This document shows, piece after piece, positions 28,814-38,868 of a DNA stretch of 64,000 nucleotides. Position 1 is the first letter of the stretch; every line of letters begins with the position of its first letter. Made by a program: the position numbers and the translations under genes. This DNA comes from Buttiauxella sp. A111. Lineage in GTDB: Bacteria; Pseudomonadota; Gammaproteobacteria; Enterobacterales; Enterobacteriaceae. Below the pieces are notes generated by a model. It searched no databases, was not told where the DNA came from, and saw nothing but the letters and a program-made list of their open reading frames with translations. The stretch spans positions 310,001-374,000 of the forward strand of contig NZ_BJFN01000004.1 in assembly GCF_014189855.1 (NCBI RefSeq). The letters are read 5' to 3'.

Positions 28814-28918
28814 ACGGCTATGAATCAACACATTGATTTATAAGCATGGAAATCCCCTGAGTGAAACAACGAATTGCTGTGTGTAGTCTTTGCCCATCTC
28901 AACGATGGGCTTTTTTTT
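28814..28918 (+). ncRNA. rprA: RprA small regulatory RNA
   Basis: About 105 nt nearly identical to E. coli RprA. The 5' stem (ATCAACACATTGATTTAT), the conserved unpaired stretch with GGAAATCCCCTGAGTGAAAC, and the terminator GCCCATCTCAACGATGGGC plus nine T are all present. RprA with Hfq opens the rpoS leader for translation and represses csgD. It lies downstream of ydiK, its place in E. coli. TACTAT (28802-28807) fits a -10 box. TGAGACGAATCCGAGTGACG at 28764-28783 lies where an RcsB site would be expected, but that is not proven. Confidence 0.97.
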
Positions 28919-28945
28919 TGCTCTTCACATCCACTTAAATGAACG

Positions 28946-30823
28946 TTACTTAACAAAGTTCTCGTCGCTCAGAATACGAAGCGGATCGATATCGCTCTCT
29001 TTTTTTATCACCAGACTGCTCTCGGAACGCACGCATACCCCACCGTAATGGCCGCCGGTGGTAAACGTGCACAGCTGAACATAGCGCCCTGCCACTTTTG
29101 GCAAACACCAGAGTTGCTGGTAGATATTTTTCTGCCCTGAGAAGTTGCCCGATGTTTCGTCCAGAACTTGCTCCTGGTGGCTGATAAGCCCAATATTATT
29201 GCCGCATCGTCCGGCTATCGGTTTGATGGCATAGCCGCTTTGCTCAAGCTCTTTATTGAGTTCAAAATCAGCGTTCAGCAGGTAACGGTGGTTAGGGAAC
29301 AGTGACCATAAAACAGGCAGGATCGCTTTGTTGCTGGGAATGATTGTCCATAACGGCTCAAATACCATCACTTCAGGACGCAACAATACATCTATCAGCC
29401 TTACGTCATGTTGAGAATGCCCTGTACGAATTGGAAGCCCGGCATAGACGGCTTCACTCTCCGCTCGTAGTTGCTCCAGCGCGGTTTCCCATGCCCACGT
29501 CTTCCAGACGCAATTAACCTGGCGATGTTCTGCATCCACCAGTTGCCCGGTTGCATCCCATTGCAACTGTTCCAGCCCATGCAGAATTTTACTGTCAAAA
29601 CCCGCTTTCAACAGAGAGCGTTGAACAAACTGCGCATGGTAATTTTCTTCCGCATCGTTATCCTGGAGAATATGGACGAAGGGACGCGCATAGCTATGCT
29701 TCCAGGTATTGGTTAACGCATTGAACAAATGTTCACCAGGATCGCTACCTTCTGTCACTCCCGCTTGCTGCGCCCATTTAGCCAGAATCAAGCCCGCTTC
29801 GGTATGGCAAGACGCTGAATCCGCGTTGTACTCATACACTTTTAACCCTCGTTCATCCATGCAGAAGTCAAGCCGCCCTGTGACCATATGATGGCGACGA
29901 TTCTGCCAGGAGAGTCTCAGGCGTGGCCATAAAACTTCTGGAATATCAAACAACGCCAGCAGTTCATTATCTTTCAGCACTTTATCCGTGGCATGCAGAT
30001 ACATGAGATGCAATTCATTCGTGGCCCGAATAAGCTCCTGTTCGGCACTGTGGGAAAGCGTAAAGTAGCGATACGGGTTGGCGTTAACAATGTGACCCTC
30101 TTTGGCCTGAACATAAGCCAACTCTATCGGGTCCTGTTCATCGAGCCAATGGCTGGAAAACTGACCTTTGTCGTCTACCTGTTCATTATGAATCGCCAGG
30201 CACTCAACAGGAATTGTGGGTTGTGGAAGACTGTATTGGCTATCTGCAGTCTGAATCATCCAACCTAAGATTTCGGTATCATCAAAGGTATCCTGAATGA
30301 AATATTTACCATCCTGATGAATAAGCACCAGCTCTCGGGTCCATTGCTGGCCGACAGGGAGGTGGCTATGGAGCACATTTTGCTCTGCAATTCTGACTTT
30401 ATCGGCCAGAACCTGAGTAATCACCGCCACGTGCCCGGTATTTTCAAACTCGCCCCCTTTTTGCCAGACAAGCATTGCACCCGCTACGGGTGCGCGTTCA
30501 CAGCCATTGGCAAATGCCTGAAGGGGAAGAATATTGTCATTGACGACCTGGCGAAGATAACGCAACGAGAAGATTTCATACGCCATACTGACGTCGGTAA
30601 AAACCATCCCGTGATTGATATAGAGAAAGCGGCGCACGAACTCGACACACTGCCACTTATATCCCATATATTCGTGGTTCAGATAATGTCTGAACCAAAT
30701 GTCATCCGGCCAAGCGTTGGGGTCAAGTGAATCGTAATTCGAGGAATATATTGCCACCCCCCCAGGTGCGTGACCTAACAACGCACCAAAAGGAGCATGG
30801 CTTTCTGTACTGCTTACACTCAT
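28946..30823 (-). CDS. gss: Bifunctional glutathionylspermidine synthetase/amidase
   Basis: A 625-residue enzyme that makes and hydrolyses glutathionylspermidine. The N-terminal CHAP amidase domain (about 1-200) has its nucleophile C59 in YMGYKWQCVEF and the histidine in TGHVAVITQ. The C-terminal ATP-grasp synthetase (about 220-620) includes FCMDERGLKVYEYNADSASC and PIAGRCGNNIGL. E. coli Gss is 619 residues. MSVSSTES at 30823 was chosen by homology; an ATG six codons upstream is also possible and neither has a strong ribosome binding site. In E. coli the gene is far away on the chromosome, so this location is different. Confidence 0.95.
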   Translation of the reverse strand: MSVSSTESHAPFGALLGHAPGGVAIYSSNYDSLDPNAWPDDIWFRHYLNHEYMGYKWQCVEFVRRFLYINHGMVFTDVSMAYEIFSLRYLRQVVNDNILPLQAFANGCERAPVAGAMLVWQKGGEFENTGHVAVITQVLADKVRIAEQNVLHSHLPVGQQWTRELVLIHQDGKYFIQDTFDDTEILGWMIQTADSQYSLPQPTIPVECLAIHNEQVDDKGQFSSHWLDEQDPIELAYVQAKEGHIVNANPYRYFTLSHSAEQELIRATNELHLMYLHATDKVLKDNELLALFDIPEVLWPRLRLSWQNRRHHMVTGRLDFCMDERGLKVYEYNADSASCHTEAGLILAKWAQQAGVTEGSDPGEHLFNALTNTWKHSYARPFVHILQDNDAEENYHAQFVQRSLLKAGFDSKILHGLEQLQWDATGQLVDAEHRQVNCVWKTWAWETALEQLRAESEAVYAGLPIRTGHSQHDVRLIDVLLRPEVMVFEPLWTIIPSNKAILPVLWSLFPNHRYLLNADFELNKELEQSGYAIKPIAGRCGNNIGLISHQEQVLDETSGNFSGQKNIYQQLWCLPKVAGRYVQLCTFTTGGHYGGVCVRSESSLVIKKESDIDPLRILSDENFVK

Positions 30824-30910
30824 GACAACAGCCTTACACATTTAGCGCTGCCATCCCGACAGCGAGGATAAGCGTTTATCTTACGCGCTTCGCTCGTAAA
30901 AAAGGGAACT

Positions 30911-33295
30911 TTACGCGTAAAAATGCTCTACCTCGCAATGACTTACCATGCGCCACTTACCAGCGATGACCCGTGTATCACCACTGACTCGTATCACTCC
31001 AGCGCTTCTGATCTCCCCGCTTGAGGCCCCAATACGGATCTCAAACTCTCCGGGTTCCACCACGCGATCCCCATTACGACGGGTGAAATTGAGCATATCT
31101 GTTGGGACGCTAAACGTGAGTTGCGCGCTGGCACCTGGTTCCAGATGCACGCGTTGAAACGCTTTTAATTCCTGAATCGGGCGCACCATTGATGCCACTT
31201 TGTCGTGCACATAAAGCTGCACCACTTCGCTTCCCGCAACGGTTCCACTGTTACGGACAGTGATGCTAACGCTGACAATACCGTCATCAATGGCCACATT
31301 TTCTTGGGCAAATTGCAGCGGGCTGTAGTCGAACTCTGTCCAGGTTTTACCAAAACCAAACGGATAGCGAGAACCAAAGTGGAACGCAAAAGGTGTGCCA
31401 CCACTCTTCAGTTTGTGGTTGTAGTAATACGGCATGGCACCCGCACTTTTGGGAATGGAAACCACCAGCCGGCCACCGGGTTCCGCACGCCCGGTAAGCA
31501 CATCGGCAATGGCGTACCCGCCCTCTTGCCCTGGCGCCCAGGCCATCAGCAGTGCCGCAACCTTATCTTCCTGGCCCCCCAGGTTATATGGCCGGCCTCC
31601 CGTCATTACCACTACCACCGGTTTGCCTGTTTGAATGAGTTCATCCAGCAATTGCTGCTGTACGCCCGGCAGCACCAGGCTGTCAGTATCTGAGCCTTCA
31701 CCGACGGTGCCACTCTGGAATAACCCGGATAAATCCCCCACACACAGCACCACAGCATCACTTTGTTGAGCGATTTTCACCGCATCTGGGATCAACGAAA
31801 CGTCGTTTGAAACTGGAGAGGATTGTATCGGTTTACCGCCGCTGTCACCCGGGAAAACGGGTGCGCCAGCCATACGTTTTTCGATGATGTGGCAACCTTT
31901 GGCGTAACTTACGTTGTCGCTTCCCAAACATTCCCGTAATGCCTCCAGCGGTGTTACCACTTGCGAAGTTTGCTCCAGCATATCGCTGATGATCAGATGC
32001 ACCGGGAAGCTATATCCACTTAGCAGTGCCAGCGGATCGTCGGCTGTAGGCCCAATAACAGCCACACGCATTGGCCCTTTTAGCGGTAAAGTGCCGTCAT
32101 TCTCAAGCATTGTGATAGAACGCGTTGCCACTTCTCGGGCAATTTGTTTGGTGGATTCCGTTTGCAGCGCCACGCCATTCTCATCGCGATAAGGATGTTC
32201 AAACAGGCCAAGACGGAATTTCTCTGTCAGAACGCGCGCGACAATTTCATCAACTTTTGCCATTGTGATTAAACCGCGCTCGACCGCCTGTCCCAGATGG
32301 CGTGCGCAATCATCTTTAGGTAATTCCACATCCAAACCAGCATTGAAGGCCAGTGCCGCTGATTCTGCCGCATCGTGCGAAATACCGTGATGCTGATGCA
32401 GCAGGCTAACACCGCCATAATCGGCAACAATCAGTCCATCGAACCCCCATTGTTCACGCAATAGAGTCGTCAGCAAGAATTCATCTGAGTGCCCTGGCTG
32501 ATTATCAATATCGTGATAGGCAGGCATGACAGATCCAGCATTGGCCAGCTTCACCGCCATTTCGAATGGCAGCAGGAAGGTATCGTTCAGTTCGCAAAAT
32601 CCCAGATGGACTGGCGCATGGTTACGCGCCCCTTCGCTAAACGAGTGCCCGACATAATGTTTCAGGGTCGCCAGCAGGTCGCGATTCTTACCTTGCAGGC
32701 CTTTCACATAATGCGTAGCCATCATGCCAACCAGCCAAGGGTCTTCACCAAATGTTTCTTCGGTACGCCCCCATCGCACATCACGTGACACATCCAGAAC
32801 GGGGGCAAGTCCCTGATGGCAGCCCGTCGAGCGGGCTTCATCGCCAATTGCTGCCGCAGCGCGCTCAATGAGATCCACATCCCAGGTGGAGCCATAGTTA
32901 AGGGATGAAGGAAAAAGAGTAGCGTCTTTGCACAACAATCCAACTAAACACTCTTCGTGAAACAGTGCCGGAATGCCCAGTCGGGTTTCTTCAACCAGGG
33001 TTTTCTGTAACCGATTGGCTGCACGCACGCCCTCTTTTGCATCCACAATATGAGTGCCTAACGGCCTTGTGATTTGCCCAACACCTAACTTCAACCGCTC
33101 AGTGAGCCCAGCCTGTTCAGTGACTCCGGCAAACTCATCGCTTAAGTCGGTACGTTCACGGTGATTACCGTCGCTGGATAAAATCAGCCAATACGCATGC
33201 ATTTGTGCGAACTTTTCTTCCGCTGTCATGCGCGAAAGTAGATCGCTGACACGTTCGTTAATCGGGCGGTGAGCTTCCTTATAAATGGCCGGCAT
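30911..33295 (-). CDS. GH3 family beta-glycosidase (beta-glucosidase/xylosidase type)
   Basis: A 794-residue glycoside hydrolase without signal peptide, so probably cytoplasmic. The GH3 N-terminal barrel (about 10-370) has KHYVGHS at 212-218 and the likely nucleophile D292 in IVADYGGV. The GH3 C-terminal sandwich and a fibronectin type III-like domain (about 680-775, VVQLYVHD) follow. Such enzymes split beta-linked di- or oligosaccharides or xylosides from the non-reducing end. A divergent sugar-cation symporter shares its 295-bp upstream region, which suggests import and intracellular hydrolysis. Substrate not predicted. Confidence 0.9.
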   Translation of the reverse strand: MPAIYKEAHRPINERVSDLLSRMTAEEKFAQMHAYWLILSSDGNHRERTDLSDEFAGVTEQAGLTERLKLGVGQITRPLGTHIVDAKEGVRAANRLQKTLVEETRLGIPALFHEECLVGLLCKDATLFPSSLNYGSTWDVDLIERAAAAIGDEARSTGCHQGLAPVLDVSRDVRWGRTEETFGEDPWLVGMMATHYVKGLQGKNRDLLATLKHYVGHSFSEGARNHAPVHLGFCELNDTFLLPFEMAVKLANAGSVMPAYHDIDNQPGHSDEFLLTTLLREQWGFDGLIVADYGGVSLLHQHHGISHDAAESAALAFNAGLDVELPKDDCARHLGQAVERGLITMAKVDEIVARVLTEKFRLGLFEHPYRDENGVALQTESTKQIAREVATRSITMLENDGTLPLKGPMRVAVIGPTADDPLALLSGYSFPVHLIISDMLEQTSQVVTPLEALRECLGSDNVSYAKGCHIIEKRMAGAPVFPGDSGGKPIQSSPVSNDVSLIPDAVKIAQQSDAVVLCVGDLSGLFQSGTVGEGSDTDSLVLPGVQQQLLDELIQTGKPVVVVMTGGRPYNLGGQEDKVAALLMAWAPGQEGGYAIADVLTGRAEPGGRLVVSIPKSAGAMPYYYNHKLKSGGTPFAFHFGSRYPFGFGKTWTEFDYSPLQFAQENVAIDDGIVSVSITVRNSGTVAGSEVVQLYVHDKVASMVRPIQELKAFQRVHLEPGASAQLTFSVPTDMLNFTRRNGDRVVEPGEFEIRIGASSGEIRSAGVIRVSGDTRVIAGKWRMVSHCEVEHFYA

Positions 33296-33590
33296 AGTAT
33301 TCCCCTTTCAAGAGATGAGTTCCAACCATCAATATGAGTGATGAATGAAACCACAAACAATTGCCAGAATAACCAGCAAGATTACGTTTTTTGGTTTTTA
33401 ACGATAAGTGTGATGGGATTCAAAAATATTCTGGCTAACAGGCTAATTCAGTAAGAACCTGATGGGATTAGAGATAACTCCGTCACAATTGATAAGAAAC
33501 ATAAAACACAAATGAAAAATTACAATACTCCTCTTAACCTTCACAACATATAACTAGTGGCATATTCCGGCTCTTAATAAAGGTGAATGT

Positions 33591-34991
33591 ATGTCGGTGC
33601 TAACTGAAAAAATTACCAACAAAGAAAAACTGGGCTTTGGACTCGGCGATGCGGCAAGTCACATCGTGTTTGATTCCTCGGTCGCTATTCTGGCTTATTT
33701 TTATACTAATATTTATGGTTTACCCCCAGCAGTGATGGGGACTCTTTTTTTAGTCGTCAGGGTACTTGATGCCATTACCGATCCTATTATGGGCGCGATT
33801 GCTGATCAGACAAAAAGCCGCTGGGGGCGTTTCCGCCCGTGGTTATTGATTATCTGCGTTCCATTTGCAGTCAGTTGTGTACTGGTTTATTCCACACCAG
33901 ACTTTGACCAAACCGGTAAAATTGTTTATGCCGTTCTCGCTTATATTTTCATGACCTTAATGTACACAGCGATTAATATCCCGTATTGCTCGCTGGGTGC
34001 AGCGATTACTTCTGATCCGCAAGAGAACCTGTCATTACAATCCTGGCGTTTCGCCATTGCCCCCATTGGTGGCGCGATGGGTACCGCATTGATTCTGCCG
34101 TTGGCTGATTTTATTTCACCTGCTGACAGAGCGACCGGCATGCAGTGGGCGATGGGCATCTTTGGAGTCATTGGTTGTATCATGTTCCTGATTTGTTTCC
34201 TGACCACCCGCGAACGTATTACACCGGTTAAAGAAGAAAACCTGAATATTATGCGCGATGTCCGCGTGTTATTAAAAAATGACCAGTGGCGTATTCTGTC
34301 TGTTTATAATTTGGCGATGTTGTGTGGTGTAGTAGTCCGTGGCAGCCTGTTGGTTTATTTCGTGCAATATATTCTTAATCAGGGCAGCGGCATTATTTCT
34401 ATGTTTATGCTTGCTACCACTATAGCTGCGGTATTTGGTAGTTTGTTTGCAAAACATCTCGGTGGCTGGATGTGTAAAATCCGCGCTTCGGTTTGGGTAA
34501 ACGTACTCAGTGCTGTGGTTGGATTATTGTTCTTAGTCTTGCCGACTCATTACTGGATGCCTGCTTTTATTGTCCATATTGCCCTTAATATATTGCAGGG
34601 TATTAATGCTCCACTGCAATGGTCAATGATTACCGATGCTAATAACTATGGTGAGTGGAAAACCCAACGCCGTATTACAGGGATGAATGTTGCCGCAAAT
34701 ATATTTATCATTAAACTGGGCGTGGCAATTGGTGGTGCATTAACAGGTTGGGGTCTGGCATGGTTTGGTTACCAGGCGGGTGTAGAGCAACAATCTGCCG
34801 AGGCTATACGTGGCGTACTGATTCTGTTTACCGTACTGCCTGCTATTTTCTACTTAATTACTGCAATTTCGATTCGTTATTACAAACTTACCGAAGAGCG
34901 AATGAACAGTATTGTTAGCGATCTGCGTACCGGGAAATTCCAGAGCGAAAGTGAAGTGACTGGAGTCATGAGCCCTAAAGCGTCGGTATAA
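33591..34991 (+). CDS. GPH-family sugar:cation symporter
   Basis: A 466-residue, 12-helix inner-membrane transporter of the glycoside-pentoside-hexuronide family (MelB/XynB/YicJ type). N-terminal GFGLGDAASHIVFD and the D-containing loop VLDAITDPIMGAIADQTKSR are the cation- and sugar-site hallmarks. RWGRFRPWLL follows. AAAGGTG stands before the ATG. It is divergent from the GH3 glycosidase, its likely functional partner. The shared 295-bp intergenic stretch is AT-rich; no operator was identified. A bidirectional terminator lies just downstream. Confidence 0.9.
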   Translation: MSVLTEKITNKEKLGFGLGDAASHIVFDSSVAILAYFYTNIYGLPPAVMGTLFLVVRVLDAITDPIMGAIADQTKSRWGRFRPWLLIICVPFAVSCVLVYSTPDFDQTGKIVYAVLAYIFMTLMYTAINIPYCSLGAAITSDPQENLSLQSWRFAIAPIGGAMGTALILPLADFISPADRATGMQWAMGIFGVIGCIMFLICFLTTRERITPVKEENLNIMRDVRVLLKNDQWRILSVYNLAMLCGVVVRGSLLVYFVQYILNQGSGIISMFMLATTIAAVFGSLFAKHLGGWMCKIRASVWVNVLSAVVGLLFLVLPTHYWMPAFIVHIALNILQGINAPLQWSMITDANNYGEWKTQRRITGMNVAANIFIIKLGVAIGGALTGWGLAWFGYQAGVEQQSAEAIRGVLILFTVLPAIFYLITAISIRYYKLTEERMNSIVSDLRTGKFQSESEVTGVMSPKASV

Positions 34992-35000
34992 AAGTGGTAA

Positions 35001-35034
35001 AAAAAAAGGCTCCTCAGCAATGAGGAGCCTTTTT
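35001..35034. terminator. Bidirectional terminator between the symporter and ppsA
   Basis: AGGCTCCTCA-GCAA-TGAGGAGCCT (35007-35030) has A's on the left and T's on the right, so it can stop transcription on both strands. The symporter gene ends at 34991 and the convergent ppsA ends at 35048. Confidence 0.92.
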
Positions 35035-35047
35035 AACGTGAAGATAA

Positions 35048-37420
35048 TTACTTGTTCGTTTCTGCCAGACTCAACCAGGTTTGCACCACGGTATCCGGGT
35101 TCAGGGAAAGGCTATCAATCCCCTCTTCCATCAACCAGGCAGCAAAGTCTTCATGGTCAGAAGGCCCTTGTCCACAGATACCGACGTATTTACCTTGTTT
35201 CTTCGCCGCTTTGATTGCCATCGACAACAGCGCTTTCACCGCGTCGTTACGCTCATCAAACAGTTCAGAAACCACGCCAGAGTCGCGGTCCAGTCCCAGT
35301 GCCAGTTGGGTCATGTCGTTTGAACCAATGGAGAAACCGTCAAAATATTGCAAGAACTCGTCAGCCAACAAGGCGTTTGACGGGATCTCACACATCATGA
35401 TGATTTTCAGCCCATTCTCGCCACGTTTCAGACCCTGACGTTCCAGTTCTTCAACAACAGCTTTAGCCTGCGCAACGGTACGCACGAACGGCACCATCAC
35501 TTCGACATTCGTCAGGCCCATATCATTACGTACGCGTTTCATGGCAGCGCATTCCAGCGCGAAGCAATCGCGGAAGCTGTCGGACACATAACGACCAGCC
35601 CCACGGAAGCCAAGCATTGGGTTTTCTTCTTCCGGTTCGTAACGCTCGCCACCCACCAGGTTGGCGTATTCGTTAGATTTGAAGTCAGACAGACGCACAA
35701 TCACGCGCTTCGGCCAGAATGCTGCGCCCAATGTCGCAATCCCTTCAGTCAGACGACCGACATAAAACTCAACGGGATCGTCGTAGCCTTTCATCATTTC
35801 ACGGATTTCGTTTTGCAACGCAGGCTCTTGCTGGTCAAATTCAAGCAACGCGCGAGGATGCACACCAATCATGCGGTTGATGATGAATTCCAGACGCGCC
35901 AGCCCCACACCTTCATTTGGCAGGCAGGCAAAATCAAAGGCGCGGTCAGGGTTACCGACGTTCATCATGATTTTCAGCGGCAGATCCGGCATGGTATCGA
36001 CTGTCGAACTTTTAATGCTGAAATCCAGCAGTTCGGCATAAACGTAGCCGGTATCGCCTTCAGCACAGGAAACCGTCACGTTCTGTCCATCACTCATGCG
36101 TTCGGTCGCATCGCCACAACCCACAACAGCAGGAATGCCGAGCTCACGGGCAATAATTGCCGCATGACAGGTACGACCGCCACGGTTAGTGACAATCGCG
36201 GCCGCCTTTTTCATGATAGGTTCCCAGTCCGGGTCGGTCATGTCAGTCACCAACACATCACCCGGCTGAATACGGTTCATCTCGCTAATGTCGTGAATAA
36301 CTTTAACCGGACCGGCACCGATGCGATGACCGATAGCACGCCCTTCGGCAATGATTTTGCCGTGGTCATGCAACTGGTAACGCTCCATAACCTGGCCCTG
36401 GGAACGCACAGTTTCCGGGCGTGCCTGCACAATAAATAGCTTGCCGGTATGCCCATCTTTTGCCCATTCGATATCCATCGGACGGCCATAGTGTTTCTCG
36501 ATTTGTACCGCTTGTTTCGCCAGTTCCTGCACTTCTTCAGGCGTAATAGAGAATTTATCGCGATCCACTTGTGGCACGTCTTCGATACGAACCTGCTTGC
36601 CATGCTCCTGGCTTGGAGCATAAACCATGCGGATCTTTTTCGAACCCATATTACGGCGCACAATCGACGGTTTACCGGCAGCAAGCGTAGGCTTGTGCAC
36701 GTAGAACTCGTCCGGGTTAACCGCACCCTGTACAACCATTTCACCAAGCCCGTAAGCGGACGTGATAAACACCACCTGGTCGAAACCAGATTCGGTATCG
36801 ATGGAGAACAACACGCCGGAGGATGCGAGGTCAGAACGCACCATACGCTGGACGCCAGCAGAGAGCGCAACGCCACGGTGGTCGTAACCCTGATGAACGC
36901 GATAAGAGATAGCGCGGTCATTAAACAGAGAAGCAAAGACGTGTTTCACGGCAACCAACACCGCGTCATAACCTTGTACGTTGAGGAAAGTTTCTTGTTG
37001 TCCGGCAAACGAGGCATCTGGCATATCTTCTGCGGTCGCGGAGGAGCGTACGGCAAAAGAGGCGTCAGCATCGTCAGAGGAAAGCTGTTCGTAGGCATCG
37101 TGGATGGCTTTTTCCAGCTCCGGCTGGAATGGCGTATCGATTATCCATTGACGGATTTGCGCACCGGCTTTTGCAAGCGCAGTCACATCATCAATATCCG
37201 TTTTATCCAGCAACTCATAGATACGCTGGTTTACACCACTTTGGTCAAGAAATAAGTTAAACGCTTCGGACGTGGTGGCAAAACCATTCGGTACGGAAAC
37301 ACCCATACCTGAAAGGTTTGTAATCATTTCACCCAGAGAGGCATTTTTGCCCCCGACCTTCTCTACATCATTCATGCCGAGTTGGTTGTACCAAAGCACC
37401 AGCGGTGACGAGTTGGACAT
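35048..37420 (-). CDS. ppsA: Phosphoenolpyruvate synthase
   Basis: A 790-residue enzyme that makes PEP from pyruvate with ATP giving AMP and phosphate, needed for growth on three-carbon acids. The N-terminal ATP-binding domain starts at [16 protein letters not shown]. The phospho-histidine lies near residue 419 in [17 protein letters not shown]. The C-terminal PEP-binding barrel ends with [14 protein letters not shown]. The start at 37420 matches E. coli (792 residues); 15 upstream codons were dropped. A Cra site lies 90 bases upstream. Activity is controlled by PpsR, encoded divergently. Confidence 0.97.
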   Translation of the reverse strand: MSNSSPLVLWYNQLGMNDVEKVGGKNASLGEMITNLSGMGVSVPNGFATTSEAFNLFLDQSGVNQRIYELLDKTDIDDVTALAKAGAQIRQWIIDTPFQPELEKAIHDAYEQLSSDDADASFAVRSSATAEDMPDASFAGQQETFLNVQGYDAVLVAVKHVFASLFNDRAISYRVHQGYDHRGVALSAGVQRMVRSDLASSGVLFSIDTESGFDQVVFITSAYGLGEMVVQGAVNPDEFYVHKPTLAAGKPSIVRRNMGSKKIRMVYAPSQEHGKQVRIEDVPQVDRDKFSITPEEVQELAKQAVQIEKHYGRPMDIEWAKDGHTGKLFIVQARPETVRSQGQVMERYQLHDHGKIIAEGRAIGHRIGAGPVKVIHDISEMNRIQPGDVLVTDMTDPDWEPIMKKAAAIVTNRGGRTCHAAIIARELGIPAVVGCGDATERMSDGQNVTVSCAEGDTGYVYAELLDFSIKSSTVDTMPDLPLKIMMNVGNPDRAFDFACLPNEGVGLARLEFIINRMIGVHPRALLEFDQQEPALQNEIREMMKGYDDPVEFYVGRLTEGIATLGAAFWPKRVIVRLSDFKSNEYANLVGGERYEPEEENPMLGFRGAGRYVSDSFRDCFALECAAMKRVRNDMGLTNVEVMVPFVRTVAQAKAVVEELERQGLKRGENGLKIIMMCEIPSNALLADEFLQYFDGFSIGSNDMTQLALGLDRDSGVVSELFDERNDAVKALLSMAIKAAKKQGKYVGICGQGPSDHEDFAAWLMEEGIDSLSLNPDTVVQTWLSLAETNK

Positions 37421-37509
37421 CGAAACAATCCTTTTGTGATATATGAATGGGTACCAGAAACACATTACATCCCCATTAGATTGGCATAATTGCAGGCAGG
37501 AATGAAACC

Positions 37510-37523
37510 GGTGAATCGTTCAA
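37510..37523 (-). promoter_or_regulatory. Cra (FruR) site upstream of ppsA
   Basis: GGTGAATCGTTCAA fits the Cra consensus (RSTGAAWCSNTHHW) at all positions. Cra activates ppsA in E. coli from a similar site. The 455-bp ppsA-ppsR gap (37421-37875) contains this site, AT-rich DNA without a gene, and an ERIC element at its ppsR end. Confidence 0.75.
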
Positions 37524-37742
37524 GCAAAATAAAAATTTGAAATTTTCAGATTTATTTACTTTTCGCTTAAGCTATTGATTCTTCATTTAATCCCTATCTT
37601 AATAATGATTTAAGCAGTTAAAAAAATTGAACCGACCATTTCATTAAAAATAAAAACAATGTTTCACTTTTAAAAATCAAATGAGATTGATCCAGGATGG
37701 AAGGTTTTAATTTATGCTTCAGCCAGAGTCGTCACTTTCATA

Positions 37743-37864
37743 GCCAAAATAATTCGAGATGCGTGAAGGCGGCAAGTTTGTGACCCCCCAGAAGCTTACA
37801 TAAGTAAGTGACTGAGGTGAGCAAACGTAGCCAACGCACATGCAGCTTGAATTATGAAGGGTAC
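37743..37864. repeat. ERIC element upstream of ppsR
   Basis: A full-length ERIC of about 122 bp. The left end has CCAAAATAATTCGAGATGC. The core TTACATAAGTAAGTGACTG contains the TTACATAAGTAA palindrome, and CAGCTTGAATTATGAAGGGTA ends the right side. The right end is 11 bases before the ppsR ATG, so the element would be in the ppsR 5' untranslated region. Confidence 0.92.
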
Positions 37865-37875
37865 AGGATTGAAAA

Positions 37876-38709
37876 ATGGATAACGCAGTAGACAGGCAAG
37901 TTTTTTATATTTCCGATGGCACCGCCATCACCGCTGAAGTACTCGGGCACGCGGTGATGTCGCAGTTTCCGGTCGCGATTAACAGCATTACGCTGCCGTT
38001 TGTGGAAAACGAAAGTCGCGCTAATGCCGTCAGGGAGCAGATTAATGCGATTTATCAGCAAACGGGTGTGCGACCGTTGGTGTTCTACTCCATCGTATTG
38101 CCAGAAATTCGCGACATTATTTTGCAAAGTGAAGGTTTTTGTCAGGATATCGTGCAGGCACTGGTCGCCCCTTTACAGCAAGAATTGAAACTTGATCCGA
38201 CGCCCATTGCCCATCGTACCCATGGCTTAAATCCTGGTAATTTAATTAAATATGATGCGCGTATTGCGGCAATTGATTACACACTTGCTCACGATGACGG
38301 CATTTCGATGCGAAATCTCGATCAGGCGCAGGTTATCTTATTGGGCGTCTCACGCTGTGGAAAAACACCGACCAGTTTGTATCTCGCGATGCAGTTTGGT
38401 ATTCGGGCTGCAAACTATCCGTTTATCGCCGACGATATGGATAACATTCAACTCCCTGCGGTACTTAAACCGCTGCAGCACAAGTTGTTTGGCCTGACTA
38501 TTAACCCAGAACGCCTCGCAGCGATCCGTGAAGAGCGTCGGGAAAACAGCCGCTACGCGTCGATGCGCCAGTGCCGCCTTGAAGTGGCTGAAGTTGAAGC
38601 ACTGTTTCGTAAAAATCAGATCCGCTATCTCAACAGTACCAATTACTCGGTTGAAGAGATGGCAACCAAGATCCTCGATATCATGGGTTTGAATCGCCGC
38701 ATGTACTAA
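37876..38709 (+). CDS. ppsR: PpsR, PEP synthase regulatory kinase/phosphorylase
   Basis: A 277-residue DUF299-family protein that switches PEP synthase off and on by ADP-dependent phosphorylation and phosphate-dependent dephosphorylation of a threonine next to the catalytic histidine. The P-loop is [11 protein letters not shown] starting at residue 157. AGGATT is a modest ribosome binding site, directly next to the ERIC end. The E. coli length is the same. Its last codons overlap the aroH operator. Confidence 0.96.
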   Translation: MDNAVDRQVFYISDGTAITAEVLGHAVMSQFPVAINSITLPFVENESRANAVREQINAIYQQTGVRPLVFYSIVLPEIRDIILQSEGFCQDIVQALVAPLQQELKLDPTPIAHRTHGLNPGNLIKYDARIAAIDYTLAHDDGISMRNLDQAQVILLGVSRCGKTPTSLYLAMQFGIRAANYPFIADDMDNIQLPAVLKPLQHKLFGLTINPERLAAIREERRENSRYASMRQCRLEVAEVEALFRKNQIRYLNSTNYSVEEMATKILDIMGLNRRMY

Positions 38710-38720
38710 CAAACTAGTGC
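38703..38720 (+). promoter_or_regulatory. Probable TrpR operator of aroH
   Basis: GTACTAACAAACTAGTGC matches the TrpR palindrome GTACTAGTTAACTAGTAC at 14 of 18 positions. It begins inside the last ppsR codon and covers the ppsR stop. Position and match agree with tryptophan repression of aroH known in E. coli. Confidence 0.65.
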
Positions 38721-38868
38721 AAGGGTGCGATTTTGTATGGTAGGCTGTACAGAATTTGGTGGTCACGATTCAGTTTTACGGTTGAATTCAACATAAATTG
38801 GTTTATCGTGACTGCCATCACTTCCCGGTACTTTTGCCGAGCTGAAGACAAAATTTCTGAGACATCCA

